From: Acidobacteria bacterium CG_4_9_14_3_um_filter_49_7
Lineage (GTDB): Bacteria > Acidobacteriota > Holophagae > Thermotomaculales > Thermotomaculaceae
Direction: 5' to 3'
Length of the DNA: 13,556 nucleotides
Assembly (NCBI GenBank): GCA_002789615.1
Contig: PFTO01000104.1
Location: forward strand, 1-13,556
Shown piece after piece: positions 6,285 to 12,538 of the stretch (its first letter is position 1; every line of letters begins with the position of its first letter). Both the position numbers and the translations under genes were made by a program. The notes below the pieces were generated by a model. That model was not told the DNA's origin and did not search any database. It saw nothing but the letters and a program-made list of their open reading frames with translations.

Positions 6285-8288
6285 ATGAACAAGCCGGAAC
6301 ACAGAATTTCTGATTTTCCCGTTTCATTTCGACGGATCTGGAAAAACAGTGTGATTCTGGCTCTTCTTTTTTCGCTGATTGAAACGATCTTCCGGCTGCA
6401 AAGTCCGGTTTTCGCAAGTTCGACTTCAGATTTCATCCAACTGGCCCTGCTGTTCGCATGCGGTGCTTTTATCTGGACACTGCTGCAATTGCCTGTTGTT
6501 GCCCTGATTTTTTGCAGAAAGAAAATTCAAAAGCAGCGTTTCGGACTCCTTCTGACTGCTGTAGCCGGATTCTATCTCTACCTGCTTTTCCTGGTCATTG
6601 CATCAAGCTGGTGTTTTTATATTTACAGGGGAATTTTCCTTACTGCAGGAGTGATTTCATTTGCCCTGAGCAATTCGGCAGCGCTGCAGTTGCATTTCAT
6701 GCAGACCGGTATGTCCTTTTTTCTCCTGTTGAACGGCGTTTCCGCTATCCTGGCTATTGCGGTTCTGATTGTTTTGTCCGCTGGATTCTCATTTTCCGGA
6801 AAAACAGGAGGGTCAATCACGATCCTGGCTGTGGTTGAGTTGCTGGTAACTTTTACGTGTCTCTTGACGTTCAGCCATTCTTCGTTGTGGGGGAACAGCC
6901 ATCCCGCCCTTGCATACTGGTATCAACCGGAAGTGTTCAAATCCGCCGAGGTGCAGATTTCAGCGTTGAAGGCGGAATTAAAACCTAAAACCCGTTCCGT
7001 TATCTACAGTCCCGCCATGATTCAAACTGGTCACCCCGTTTTTGTATTTATGCTGGAATCCATGCGCAGGGATCTGATCAACGTGACCCCCTGCCCGATT
7101 CCCTACATGAAGTCCTTGATTAAGGAGAGCATTTTCTTTGACAAGGCCTATGCCACCGCATCCCATTCCAATTATGCCGATCTCAGTGTCTGGTATTCCC
7201 AGTATCCGCTCAGGGGTGGTAAATCAAACCATTACAGGCTCTCCGATCCATGGCGGGGCACATCCATTTTTGAAGTCTTCCATCGGCTTGGATACAAAAC
7301 CGCGTATATCTCTTCCCAGAACGAAAAATGGGGAACCATGGGTAACTGGTTGAAAATTCAGGCTCTGGATTACTATTTTGATTCCGAACAGTACAAGGGA
7401 AATACATGGGTGAACGAGGAGGATGAAGCCGGGCTCGTCGCACTGATCAAGCAAAGGGTCGCAACTGCGGGGAAGGTGGAGGATTCCGCAACCCTGACCA
7501 TTGGAAAAGACTGGATTTCCGCACAGCCGGATCCCACTCGGATTTTCGTAGGGTTTAATCTTCAGAACACCCATTTCAGCTACGTGATCCCCCGTGGAGG
7601 AGAAGAGCCATATCAACCAAGCAATCTGGATTTCCCGGCCATCTACGGTGTCTGGCCGAAAAATCGGGTTTCGGTCGTGGAAAACCGATATTCCAATGCC
7701 TTTTTTAACCTGGACAAAATGATCCGAAACTTCGCAGATTTTTTGAAAGAGAAAGGAATCTGGGATAACTGCTATTTCATCATCCTTGGGGACAGCGGTG
7801 AAGCCTTTTATGAACACGGCTTCGCCAATCACTCCGGTCCCATGTATGATGAAGAAATGCGCACATTCTGTCTCATTAAACCTCCGAAGGGGACTGCATC
7901 CGCAACTACGGTTTCACAACCGATCAGCCACATCGACATTTTCCCCGCTCTGCTTTACATGATGAAAGTGCCCGCTCCCAATTCATTTCAAGGGATTTCC
8001 CCCCTTTCGGGAAACCGACGGGTCGTCTATATGGACAGTAATGCCCTGATTCAGCAGGACGGTATTATTAAGTGGCCCTGGAAGCTGTTGCTCACCTGGT
8101 ATCCCCATGGGATTGAGCTTTTCAACCTGGAAAAAGATCCCCTTGAACGACACAATCTGTACTGGAACGATCAGAAAATGGCGAATACGCTTCATCATCA
8201 ACTGACGAGGTGGCGGAGTCGACAGCTCACTTATTACAATTCACCTGAACTGTACGAGAACTACTGGCCACCGAAAAGTTGCGAGTGA
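6285..8288 (+). CDS. Membrane-anchored sulfatase/LtaS-superfamily enzyme (phosphoglycerol transferase-like)
   Basis: The 667-residue protein has an N-terminal membrane domain of about five helices (roughly 22-200), then an alkaline-phosphatase-fold catalytic domain, as in LtaS, OpgB and related envelope-modifying enzymes. Visible active-site elements are E258 in MLESMRRD (metal ligand), ASHSNYA at 292-298 where the nucleophile (probably S295) should lie, H430 in NTHF, and LGDSGEAFYEHGF from 501. Classical LtaS has a threonine nucleophile and SDHGE; here the histidine of that motif is serine (S504), with H511 and H516 close by. Such enzymes move phosphoglycerol, phosphoethanolamine or sulfate groups on the outer face of the membrane; the substrate here is unknown. 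The ATG has GAGG 7 nt upstream. It converges on the FAD/GtrA pair. Confidence 0.88.
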   Translation: MNKPEHRISDFPVSFRRIWKNSVILALLFSLIETIFRLQSPVFASSTSDFIQLALLFACGAFIWTLLQLPVVALIFCRKKIQKQRFGLLLTAVAGFYLYLLFLVIASSWCFYIYRGIFLTAGVISFALSNSAALQLHFMQTGMSFFLLLNGVSAILAIAVLIVLSAGFSFSGKTGGSITILAVVELLVTFTCLLTFSHSSLWGNSHPALAYWYQPEVFKSAEVQISALKAELKPKTRSVIYSPAMIQTGHPVFVFMLESMRRDLINVTPCPIPYMKSLIKESIFFDKAYATASHSNYADLSVWYSQYPLRGGKSNHYRLSDPWRGTSIFEVFHRLGYKTAYISSQNEKWGTMGNWLKIQALDYYFDSEQYKGNTWVNEEDEAGLVALIKQRVATAGKVEDSATLTIGKDWISAQPDPTRIFVGFNLQNTHFSYVIPRGGEEPYQPSNLDFPAIYGVWPKNRVSVVENRYSNAFFNLDKMIRNFADFLKEKGIWDNCYFIILGDSGEAFYEHGFANHSGPMYDEEMRTFCLIKPPKGTASATTVSQPISHIDIFPALLYMMKVPAPNSFQGISPLSGNRRVVYMDSNALIQQDGIIKWPWKLLLTWYPHGIELFNLEKDPLERHNLYWNDQKMANTLHHQLTRWRSRQLTYYNSPELYENYWPPKSCE

Positions 8289-8474
8289 AAGTGCGTGTGC
8301 GAGGAGGAAAGAAGTGTTCTGTGCGCCTGCGGCGCCTGTGTTCAGTGTTCTGCAAGAAAGGAAAAGAACTGATACGCATGGATACTGACTGTGACAGGTC
8401 CCGTTTCCCTGCCTTTTCTGTCAGAACACAGGAGACTTCTCTATTTGCTTAACCTTGTCTTTTACTCAACCTTA
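8286..8474. repeat. Composite intergenic repeat between convergent genes, with an inverted copy of the core repeat
   Basis: Starting just before the stop of the sulfatase-like gene, GAAAGTGCGTGTGCGAGG resembles the left end of the repeats at 11345 and 12169. A segment from 8408 (cctgccttttctgtcagaacac) resembles sequence right after the 11345 copy. From 8441 to 8474 the sequence matches the complement of the repeat core at about 26 of 29 aligned bases (tttgcttaacctt...). It covers the stop codon of the FAD gene. A GC-rich hairpin (GCGCC, TGC, GGCGC; 8323-8335) has no T-run after it, so I do not call it an intrinsic terminator. Confidence 0.65.
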
Positions 8475-10064
8475 AACTTTTCTTCCCTGACCGGATTCGT
8501 GGTAATCCTCTTCGATGTTCACGGCCCAGATGTTTTCCTTGTCTTTGCGGTCGGCCACAATATTATCCACTGCTGTCATGGCGGCGAGCATGGAATGATC
8601 CTGGTTGTTGTAGCGATGCATGCCGTTACGTCCCACCAGAAACAGGTTCTCAAATGGATCCAGGAATCCCCGCAGCTGGTCAAACTGCCCATAACTGCCG
8701 AAATAGGCCGGATATGCCTTTGGCATCCTGACAACAACCCCATCCACGTAAGCGTCCGCTGATGCCATACCGATCTTTGCAAGTTCCAGCCGGCCCAACC
8801 GAATCAGTTCATCATCTGTCATCTTCCACAGCATGTCGCCTTCATTGCAGAAATATTCCAGCCCCAGCCAGGCGAATTCAGGATTTCGAACCATGAAGGG
8901 ACTCCAGTTGTTGAAAATCTGCACGCGGCCCAGCAGGACATCCGGATCCTGTACATAAATCCAGTTGTCTGAAATCAACCCGCCCTTCCTGTCCTGAACC
9001 TGCATGTCTTTCAGGAGCAGGCCGACTGTGATGAAATCCCGGTATACCAGCCCCTCACTGATTTTCAGTATGGATTCGGGAACGATATTACCCATGGACC
9101 GGATCAGATCCTGCACCGGCATGGTGGAGAACACATAGTCTGCATCGAATTCTCTTACCACTCCCGACAATGGGCTGACAGCCGCCACACCCCGGATTCG
9201 ATTCCCCTCTGACAGCAGGCGGGTTGCGCGGTAACCGGTCCGGATTTCGCCTCCCATCTCGCGAATCTTGTCCGCAACCGTTTCCCACATCTGTCCCGGC
9301 CCCAGCCTGGGATATAGAAACTGTTCAATCAGGGACGTTTCCGTCCCTTTCTGGGCAAAATCCGTCTTTCGTCTGAACAGACCCATTCCTGTGTGGAGTA
9401 CGGCCCTTCCAATCGATAATCCCTTAATCCGCTGGGCGCCCCACTCAGCGCTGTTTTCGCGGCAGGGGACTCCCCATACCTTCTCCGTGTACGAATGGAA
9501 AAAGGTCTCATAGAGTTCCCGGCCAAAACGGTTGATAAAGAATTCCTCCAGGTTGGTTTCCGGCCGGATGGGGGAAACCACACTTTTCAGGTAACTGAAC
9601 GCGATTGTGGCCATTCGGCGAATGCCGAGATTAAAGGCCGTGCGGAAATTCAAGCGGATTGGATAATCAAAGAATTTTCTATGGAAATAAATCCTCGACT
9701 TGCGTTTTCTCACCAGCATCACCCGCTCCTCGGGGCTGGCGGAGATGCCGGAATCGGGGTCGTATGCCTCAGCTGTGAGTAATTTCTGTTTATTCTGATA
9801 GTGAATCGCAAAGGAGCCGGAAGCGGCTTCTTCAAGCGGGAGGATCTGAAGCCACCAGTCCATGACACGATCCGATTTGGAAAAGAAACGGTGCCCGCCG
9901 ATATCAATCCGGTTCCCCTTGTAATTTAAAGTGGCGGAAATTCCACCGAGTTCATCGCTCTGCTCAATGACCAGCGGGTGAATATCTGTATGTCGCAACA
10001 ATTCATACGCGGCGGTCAATCCAGCCGGCCCTGCTCCAATGATGATGGCCTGTTTTCTTTCCAC
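8472..10064 (-). CDS. FAD-dependent enzyme of the UDP-galactopyranose mutase/protoporphyrinogen oxidase-like superfamily
   Basis: The 530-residue protein opens with a Rossmann FAD-binding motif, IIGAGPAGLTAAYEL (8-22), followed by the ribose-binding acidic residue E34 and ELGGISAT. GGHRFFSKSDRVMDWW (56-71) and the C-terminal GRNGMHRYNNQDHSM (478-492), which closes the FAD site, mark a subgroup usually found in surface-polysaccharide loci. It is often annotated as an NAD(P)/FAD-dependent oxidoreductase, and the substrate is not established. It is unlikely to be a true haem-pathway enzyme, since no haem genes are nearby. The start is a GTG with GGAGGGAG upstream, lying inside the end of the GtrA gene. 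The two frames are separated by 1 nt. Pairing with GtrA suggests lipid-linked sugar or envelope glycan chemistry. Confidence 0.85.
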   Translation of the reverse strand: MERKQAIIIGAGPAGLTAAYELLRHTDIHPLVIEQSDELGGISATLNYKGNRIDIGGHRFFSKSDRVMDWWLQILPLEEAASGSFAIHYQNKQKLLTAEAYDPDSGISASPEERVMLVRKRKSRIYFHRKFFDYPIRLNFRTAFNLGIRRMATIAFSYLKSVVSPIRPETNLEEFFINRFGRELYETFFHSYTEKVWGVPCRENSAEWGAQRIKGLSIGRAVLHTGMGLFRRKTDFAQKGTETSLIEQFLYPRLGPGQMWETVADKIREMGGEIRTGYRATRLLSEGNRIRGVAAVSPLSGVVREFDADYVFSTMPVQDLIRSMGNIVPESILKISEGLVYRDFITVGLLLKDMQVQDRKGGLISDNWIYVQDPDVLLGRVQIFNNWSPFMVRNPEFAWLGLEYFCNEGDMLWKMTDDELIRLGRLELAKIGMASADAYVDGVVVRMPKAYPAYFGSYGQFDQLRGFLDPFENLFLVGRNGMHRYNNQDHSMLAAMTAVDNIVADRKDKENIWAVNIEEDYHESGQGRKV

Positions 10065-10065
10065 G

Positions 10066-10524
10066 TTACTCTCCCTCCGTTGATGTCAGAACGATATCTT
10101 TCGGAGAAGAAAACAGGGCGAAGCGCCTTGCAGAAAAATTCCACAGAAAGATCAGTGGCGTAGCTGCCAGCTTGGACAAAAGATAATGCCAGCCCATCAG
10201 GCTGGTAAATGCCCACAGAAAAAGTTCATTGAATCCCAGTCCGGCAAGACCGATGAACGCGAATATGGAGAATTCCGCCATCCGATTCTCCATGGACCGG
10301 GTCTTGAATACCCAGAAAATACTGAGGGCATAATTGGTGGCCAGTCCGGTCAGAAAAGAGATCGCCGCGGAAAGCAGGTAGGGAATCCCGGCAGTTTCGG
10401 TTAATCCAAACAACAGTCCAAAATCCACAACATAGGCAAACCCGCCCACAATGGCGTATCGAAACAACTGGACATGAATCCTGTCTGTCTTTTCTTTCAG
10501 AACTGTGGAAATTAGGGAATTCAT
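10066..10524 (-). CDS. GtrA-family membrane protein
   Basis: GtrA-like proteins are small four-helix inner-membrane proteins thought to move or help move undecaprenyl-phosphate-linked sugars across the membrane. This 152-residue protein has the family pattern: FRYAIVGGFAYVVDFGLLFGL as helix 1, then YLLSAAISFLTGLATNYALSIFWVF, then two more helices, with a basic tail. The ATG at 10524 is preferred: GAGGTGA lies immediately upstream. The in-frame GTG at 10530 sits inside that ribosome binding site. The stop is 1 nt before the GTG of the FAD gene, so the pair is one operon. No strong promoter was seen between the pilin terminator and this start. A perfect palindrome TTTCAA-4-TTGAAA (10556-10571) lies there. 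Confidence 0.9.
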   Translation of the reverse strand: MNSLISTVLKEKTDRIHVQLFRYAIVGGFAYVVDFGLLFGLTETAGIPYLLSAAISFLTGLATNYALSIFWVFKTRSMENRMAEFSIFAFIGLAGLGFNELFLWAFTSLMGWHYLLSKLAATPLIFLWNFSARRFALFSSPKDIVLTSTEGE

Positions 10525-10555
10525 CTTCACCTCATGGCAGTCAACGAATCATAAA

Positions 10556-10571
10556 TTTCAAGGGGTTGAAA
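10556..10571. promoter_or_regulatory. Palindrome upstream of the GtrA gene
   Basis: TTTCAA, four G residues and TTGAAA form a perfect 16-bp inverted repeat 32 nt upstream of the GtrA start. On the minus strand a TATGAT-like -10 lies just downstream, but without a fitting -35. It may be an operator or chance; no regulator is visible. Confidence 0.3.
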
Positions 10572-10586
10572 CGGCTCCGGCGGAAG

Positions 10587-10623
10587 AAAAAAAAGCCCGC
10601 CAACAGAGGCGGGCCTTTTTTTT
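10587..10623 (-). terminator. Intrinsic terminator of the pilin gene
   Basis: A perfect 7-bp GC stem (GCCCGCC/GGCGGGC, 10595-10614, 6-nt loop) is flanked by eight T on the minus strand and eight T on the plus strand, so it can act in both directions. It lies 18 nt beyond the pilin stop and separates the pilin from the GtrA/FAD operon downstream on the same strand. Confidence 0.93.
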
Positions 10624-10640
10624 ACTTGCAATTGGCTTTG

Positions 10641-11150
10641 TTACTCTACAGCAACTGTTTGCTTGAATACGATGATGGGGCTGTGAGTTTCGTCTTCCGC
10701 AACTCCCACAACTGTAATGGTGCGGTTTGCGTCATTTCCAATCAGTTCAACAGTTCCCTGCGGACTGGTACCGGCATCACCCAGATTAGCCGCAGAATCA
10801 CCACCGCCAGCCAGCATCATTAAAGCAGTCCCATCATACGGATTGATGATTCTGCCATAGTTGGTGTGAGTCGTGACAGCGGTACACAGGGCTGTGGGAA
10901 CCGTGCCGCCGATGTCGGTCATAACGCCGTCGCCGGTGATGTCAGCAAACTGGTCCGCGTTATCGGTGGCATAAGAAGAAGCCAGCCAGTTCTGCAGTTC
11001 CTTTGCGATGTTGGCGCCATTTTCTTTTACCGCGCTTCTTTTGGACTTTGCCTGTGCTCCGAGGTAACCCGGAATCGCGATGGCAGCCAGAATACCGATG
11101 ATCGCAACAACGATCAGCAACTCAATCAGTGTAAAACCCTTTTTGTTCAT
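10641..11150 (-). CDS. Type IV pilin (major pilin-like, PilA family)
   Basis: The 169-residue prepilin begins MNKKGFTLIELLIVVAIIGILAAIAIP-like: a short basic leader ending in G5, cleaved by prepilin peptidase before F6, with the conserved glutamate at position 5 of the mature protein and the long hydrophobic assembly helix. The globular domain is small and rich in Gly, Ala, Asp and Thr, with an ITGDGVMTD stretch that could bind calcium. It has one cysteine (ALCTA), so no C-terminal disulfide loop as in Pseudomonas PilA. The ATG at 11150 has a perfect AAGGAGG 6 nt upstream; the in-frame ATG at 11177 lies ahead of that site and is rejected. It stands alone between a sigma-54 promoter and a strong terminator, as expected for a highly expressed major pilin. 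Confidence 0.93.
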   Translation of the reverse strand: MNKKGFTLIELLIVVAIIGILAAIAIPGYLGAQAKSKRSAVKENGANIAKELQNWLASSYATDNADQFADITGDGVMTDIGGTVPTALCTAVTTHTNYGRIINPYDGTALMMLAGGGDSAANLGDAGTSPQGTVELIGNDANRTITVVGVAEDETHSPIIVFKQTVAVE

Positions 11151-11193
11151 ATCTTTCCTCCTTATGGAAAAATTCATAGGCGGGACTTCATGA

Positions 11194-11209
11194 TGCCAGC
11201 TTCATGCCA
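11194..11209 (-). promoter_or_regulatory. Sigma-54 (RpoN) promoter of the pilin gene
   Basis: On the minus strand TGGCATGAAGCTGGCA has the -24 GG and -12 GC dinucleotides 12 nt apart and matches the TGGCAC-N5-TTGCA consensus at nearly all fixed positions. The expected start is near 11183, a leader of about 33 nt containing the ribosome binding site. Pilin genes of Pseudomonas, Myxococcus and Geobacter are known to use sigma-54 with the response regulator PilR. Confidence 0.82.
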
Positions 11210-11263
11210 GGATTGGCAACTCGTTTATTGACAGCGATTACGGTTTTGACTTATCTGCAACAC

Positions 11264-11298
11264 TGACAAAAATTGTCATTCACTGACAATTTTTGTCA
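11264..11298. promoter_or_regulatory. Twin palindromes, likely upstream activator sites for the pilin promoter
   Basis: TGACAAAAATTGTCA (11264-11278) and TGACAATTTTTGTCA (11284-11298) are each near-perfect palindromes with TGACAA/TTGTCA arms and are reverse complements of each other. Their centres are exactly 20 bp apart, about two helical turns, and lie about 90 and 110 bp upstream of the predicted pilin transcription start. That is the usual place for an NtrC/PilR-type enhancer dimer pair. The regulator gene is not in the window. Confidence 0.65.
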
Positions 11299-11332
11299 CT
11301 CCTTCTGGGAGAAGAGTGGGAGTCTTGCGTGG

Positions 11333-11346
11333 GCGTGGGCGGCAGA
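11333..11346. repeat. Left arm of a 14-bp inverted repeat flanking the nucleotidyltransferase region
   Basis: GCGTGGGCGGCAGA here is the exact reverse complement of TCTGCCGCCCACGC at 12279-12292. The arms enclose 960 bp containing two direct repeats and the small protein/nucleotidyltransferase pair. No transposase or target duplication was recognised. Confidence 0.6.
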
Positions 11347-11438
11347 AAGTGCGAGTGCGCGAAGGAAGGGATAAGGCTGAGGTTGAGCAGAAGGCAAGGT
11401 TAAGCAAAGATAAAGAAAGGGAATGGCCGATTCCCCTG
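11345..11438. repeat. Direct repeat copy A, upstream of the nucleotidyltransferase pair
   Basis: About 95 bp, closely matched by copy B at 12169-12267. The core 11375-11438 differs from B at only two substitutions and one indel. It includes a hexamer-like ggctga/ggttga tract, the segment aaggttaagcaaagataaag, and a small palindrome GGGAAT-5-ATTCCC. Frames in it are translations of the repeat, not genes. Confidence 0.85.
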
Positions 11439-11489
11439 TCTCTTCCGGTCAGAAAACAGAACACCTCTTTTCCCCCTACGGAATTTTGG

Positions 11490-11518
11490 TTGAAAACCCG
11501 GGCAGTAAGTTGTAAAAT
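11490..11518 (+). promoter_or_regulatory. Promoter of the small protein/nucleotidyltransferase pair
   Basis: TTGAAA (11490-11495) and TAAAAT (11513-11518) are 17 nt apart, five of six matches each to consensus. The ATG at 11536 follows after a very short leader with AAGGAG 6 nt ahead of it. Confidence 0.65.
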
Positions 11519-11535
11519 ATACTAAGGAGTTAGAG

Positions 11536-11733
11536 ATGCAAACGATTAAACATGACCGGGCTTTTGAATCCATGACAGAGAAGGCTAGCTGGTTTCAAAC
11601 TCTCTCTGTTTCAGAAAGGTTGGATATGCTCGTTTTTCTTACAGACATAGGACTTGAACTGAACCCCAAAATGAAGGAATTCAAGGATGCTGAATCGACT
11701 ACAGGCTGTGTTCTTGTCCTTACACCGGCATAA
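11536..11733 (+). CDS. Small conserved partner protein of a nucleotidyltransferase
   Basis: The 65-residue protein is helical, with the pattern KASWFQTLSVSERLDMLVFLTDIGLELNP (two sections), ending in a short strand, GCVLVLTP. From memory, small proteins of this type occur directly upstream of MNT-fold nucleotidyltransferases in several bacteria; no biochemical role is known to me. It lacks the RxxxxH motif of HEPN toxins, so it is not a HEPN partner. AAGGAG with a 6-nt spacer supports the ATG. Its last 47 nt overlap the next gene in another frame, so the two are tightly coupled. A toxin-antitoxin-like function is possible but unproven. Confidence 0.8.
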   Translation: MQTIKHDRAFESMTEKASWFQTLSVSERLDMLVFLTDIGLELNPKMKEFKDAESTTGCVLVLTPA

Positions 11734-12142
11734 TGTCCGCTATCTCGTGATTGGCGGTATTGCTGCCGTTGTGCACGGTGTTCCCCGTGCTACCTTTGAC
11801 CTGGATATTCTTATAGATACCACTCTTGATAATGCTGAATTGCTGCTTGCTGCATTGCGGGATGCCGAATTGGGAACGGCCTTCCAGATTGAAGCGGATG
11901 AATTGCTTTCCAACGAAATTACAATATTTCAGGACCGTGTTCGGATTGATGTTCAGACCCGGACACCCGGATTGAATTTTGCGGATGCCTGGAAGAACAA
12001 AGAGACCATTCATTACCGTGATCATGCTTTCTACGTGGTTAGTCGGGAAGACCTGGTGAAGGCCAAAAGAGCCTCGGGCCGCAAAGTGGACCTGGAGGAC
12101 GTATCACTGCTTGAGCTGAATCAGAATTCAAAACAGGAATAG
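11687..12142 (+). CDS. MNT-fold nucleotidyltransferase (AbiEii/MNT-like)
   Basis: The 151-residue protein has the minimal nucleotidyltransferase core: YLVIGGIAAVVHGVPRATFDLDILID (two parts), with the GG signature at 23-24 and metal-binding D38 and D40, and a third carboxylate, D88, in RIDVQTRTPG. The C-terminal GRKVDLEDVSLLEL is typical of the group. All catalytic residues are present, so it should be active in transferring a nucleotide to a protein, RNA or small molecule; the target is unknown. The ATG at 11687 has AGGA 8 nt upstream inside the preceding gene and gives the helix expected before the GG motif, hence the unusually long 47-nt overlap. The pair resembles accessory toxin-antitoxin-like modules and lies between direct repeats. 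Confidence 0.87.
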   Translation: MLNRLQAVFLSLHRHNVRYLVIGGIAAVVHGVPRATFDLDILIDTTLDNAELLLAALRDAELGTAFQIEADELLSNEITIFQDRVRIDVQTRTPGLNFADAWKNKETIHYRDHAFYVVSREDLVKAKRASGRKVDLEDVSLLELNQNSKQE

Positions 12143-12168
12143 TGCAAGAGGGGCCACATAGCGGAGCT

Positions 12169-12267
12169 GAAAGTGAGGGTGCGCGAGGGAAGGGATCGGG
12201 TTGAGGCTGAGGTTGAGCAGAATGCAAGGTTAAGCAAAGATAAAGACAGGGAATGGCCGATTCCCTG
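12169..12267. repeat. Direct repeat copy B, downstream of the nucleotidyltransferase pair
   Basis: Same orientation and nearly the same sequence as copy A at 11345-11438, with one extra hexamer (ggttga, ggctga, ggttga from 12199). It starts 26 nt beyond the nucleotidyltransferase stop and ends in a palindrome that is longer here than in copy A. Confidence 0.85.
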
Positions 12268-12273
12268 ATTTTG
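12247..12273 (+). terminator. Possible terminator at the end of repeat copy B
   Basis: CAGGGAAT and ATTCCCTG form a perfect 8-bp stem around a 5-nt loop, followed by GATTTTGT-type sequence with four T. It could end transcription of the nucleotidyltransferase pair, but the T-run is short and the same hairpin occurs upstream of the pair in copy A. Confidence 0.45.
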
Positions 12274-12278
12274 TCCCA

Positions 12279-12292
12279 TCTGCCGCCCACGC
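12279..12292. repeat. Right arm of the 14-bp inverted repeat
   Basis: TCTGCCGCCCACGC is the exact complement of the arm at 11333-11346. It continues into two copies of the heptamer GCGAAAC (12291-12304) and then the palindrome cgctttcagcg (12304-12314), which is shared with the leader hairpin at the left end of the window. Confidence 0.6.
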
Positions 12293-12377
12293 GAAACGCG
12301 AAACGCTTTCAGCGAGCTGGTAGAGGTAGGGGGTAAGAATAAGAAAAAATGCAACTACCGGTTCTTCCCGAATCCCA

Positions 12378-12426
12378 TCACTCTTCACTCTTCACCTATC
12401 ACTCATCACTTTTCACCCTTCACTTC
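12378..12426. repeat. Heptamer tandem array, TCACNNN x7
   Basis: Seven head-to-tail heptamers all begin TCAC (endings tct, tct, cta, tca, ttt, cct, ttc), 49 bp in strict register. They occupy the non-coding spacer upstream of cutA. There are no direct-repeat/spacer units of CRISPR type. Confidence 0.85.
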
Positions 12427-12440
12427 CCATTTCTTTACTT

Positions 12441-12464
12441 AAACTTAAACTCAAACTTAAACTT
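12441..12464. repeat. Hexamer tandem array, AAACTY x4
   Basis: Four consecutive hexamers (aaactt, aaactc, aaactt, aaactt) follow the heptamer array by 14 nt. The gap 12268-12538 as a whole holds these arrays, the right inverted-repeat arm and the cutA promoter, and no gene that I can support. Confidence 0.8.
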
Positions 12465-12479
12465 GTCTGCTCTTCACCC

Positions 12480-12508
12480 TTGACGAAAGGGAGCCAGCCC
12501 GGTAAACT
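12480..12508 (+). promoter_or_regulatory. Promoter of the cutA-phosphatase operon
   Basis: TTGACG (12480-12485) and TAAACT (12503-12508) are 17 nt apart, five and four of six matches to consensus. The expected start near 12515 leaves a leader of about 24 nt before the cutA ATG. Confidence 0.6.
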
Positions 12509-12538
12509 ATCAAAGGGTGCAGGGTTGTAACGGGGGGG

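Noticed and set aside
7224..7832. Minus-strand frame of 202 codons
   Set aside because: It lies fully opposite the catalytic domain of the sulfatase-like gene and shows no domain.
8323..8335. Terminator between the convergent sulfatase-like and FAD genes
   Set aside because: The GC hairpin is short and neither strand has a T-run after it.
11276..11525. Overlapping frames on both strands around 11276-11525 and 12121-12354 that share a protein segment
   Set aside because: The shared segment is the translated direct repeat; there is no coherent start, ribosome binding site or family.
11536..11733. HEPN toxin partner of the nucleotidyltransferase
   Set aside because: At 65 residues it is too short and it lacks the RxxxxH catalytic motif.
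12378..12426. CRISPR-like array
   Set aside because: The units are 7 bp with no spacers, and no cas gene is nearby; it is a simple tandem array.
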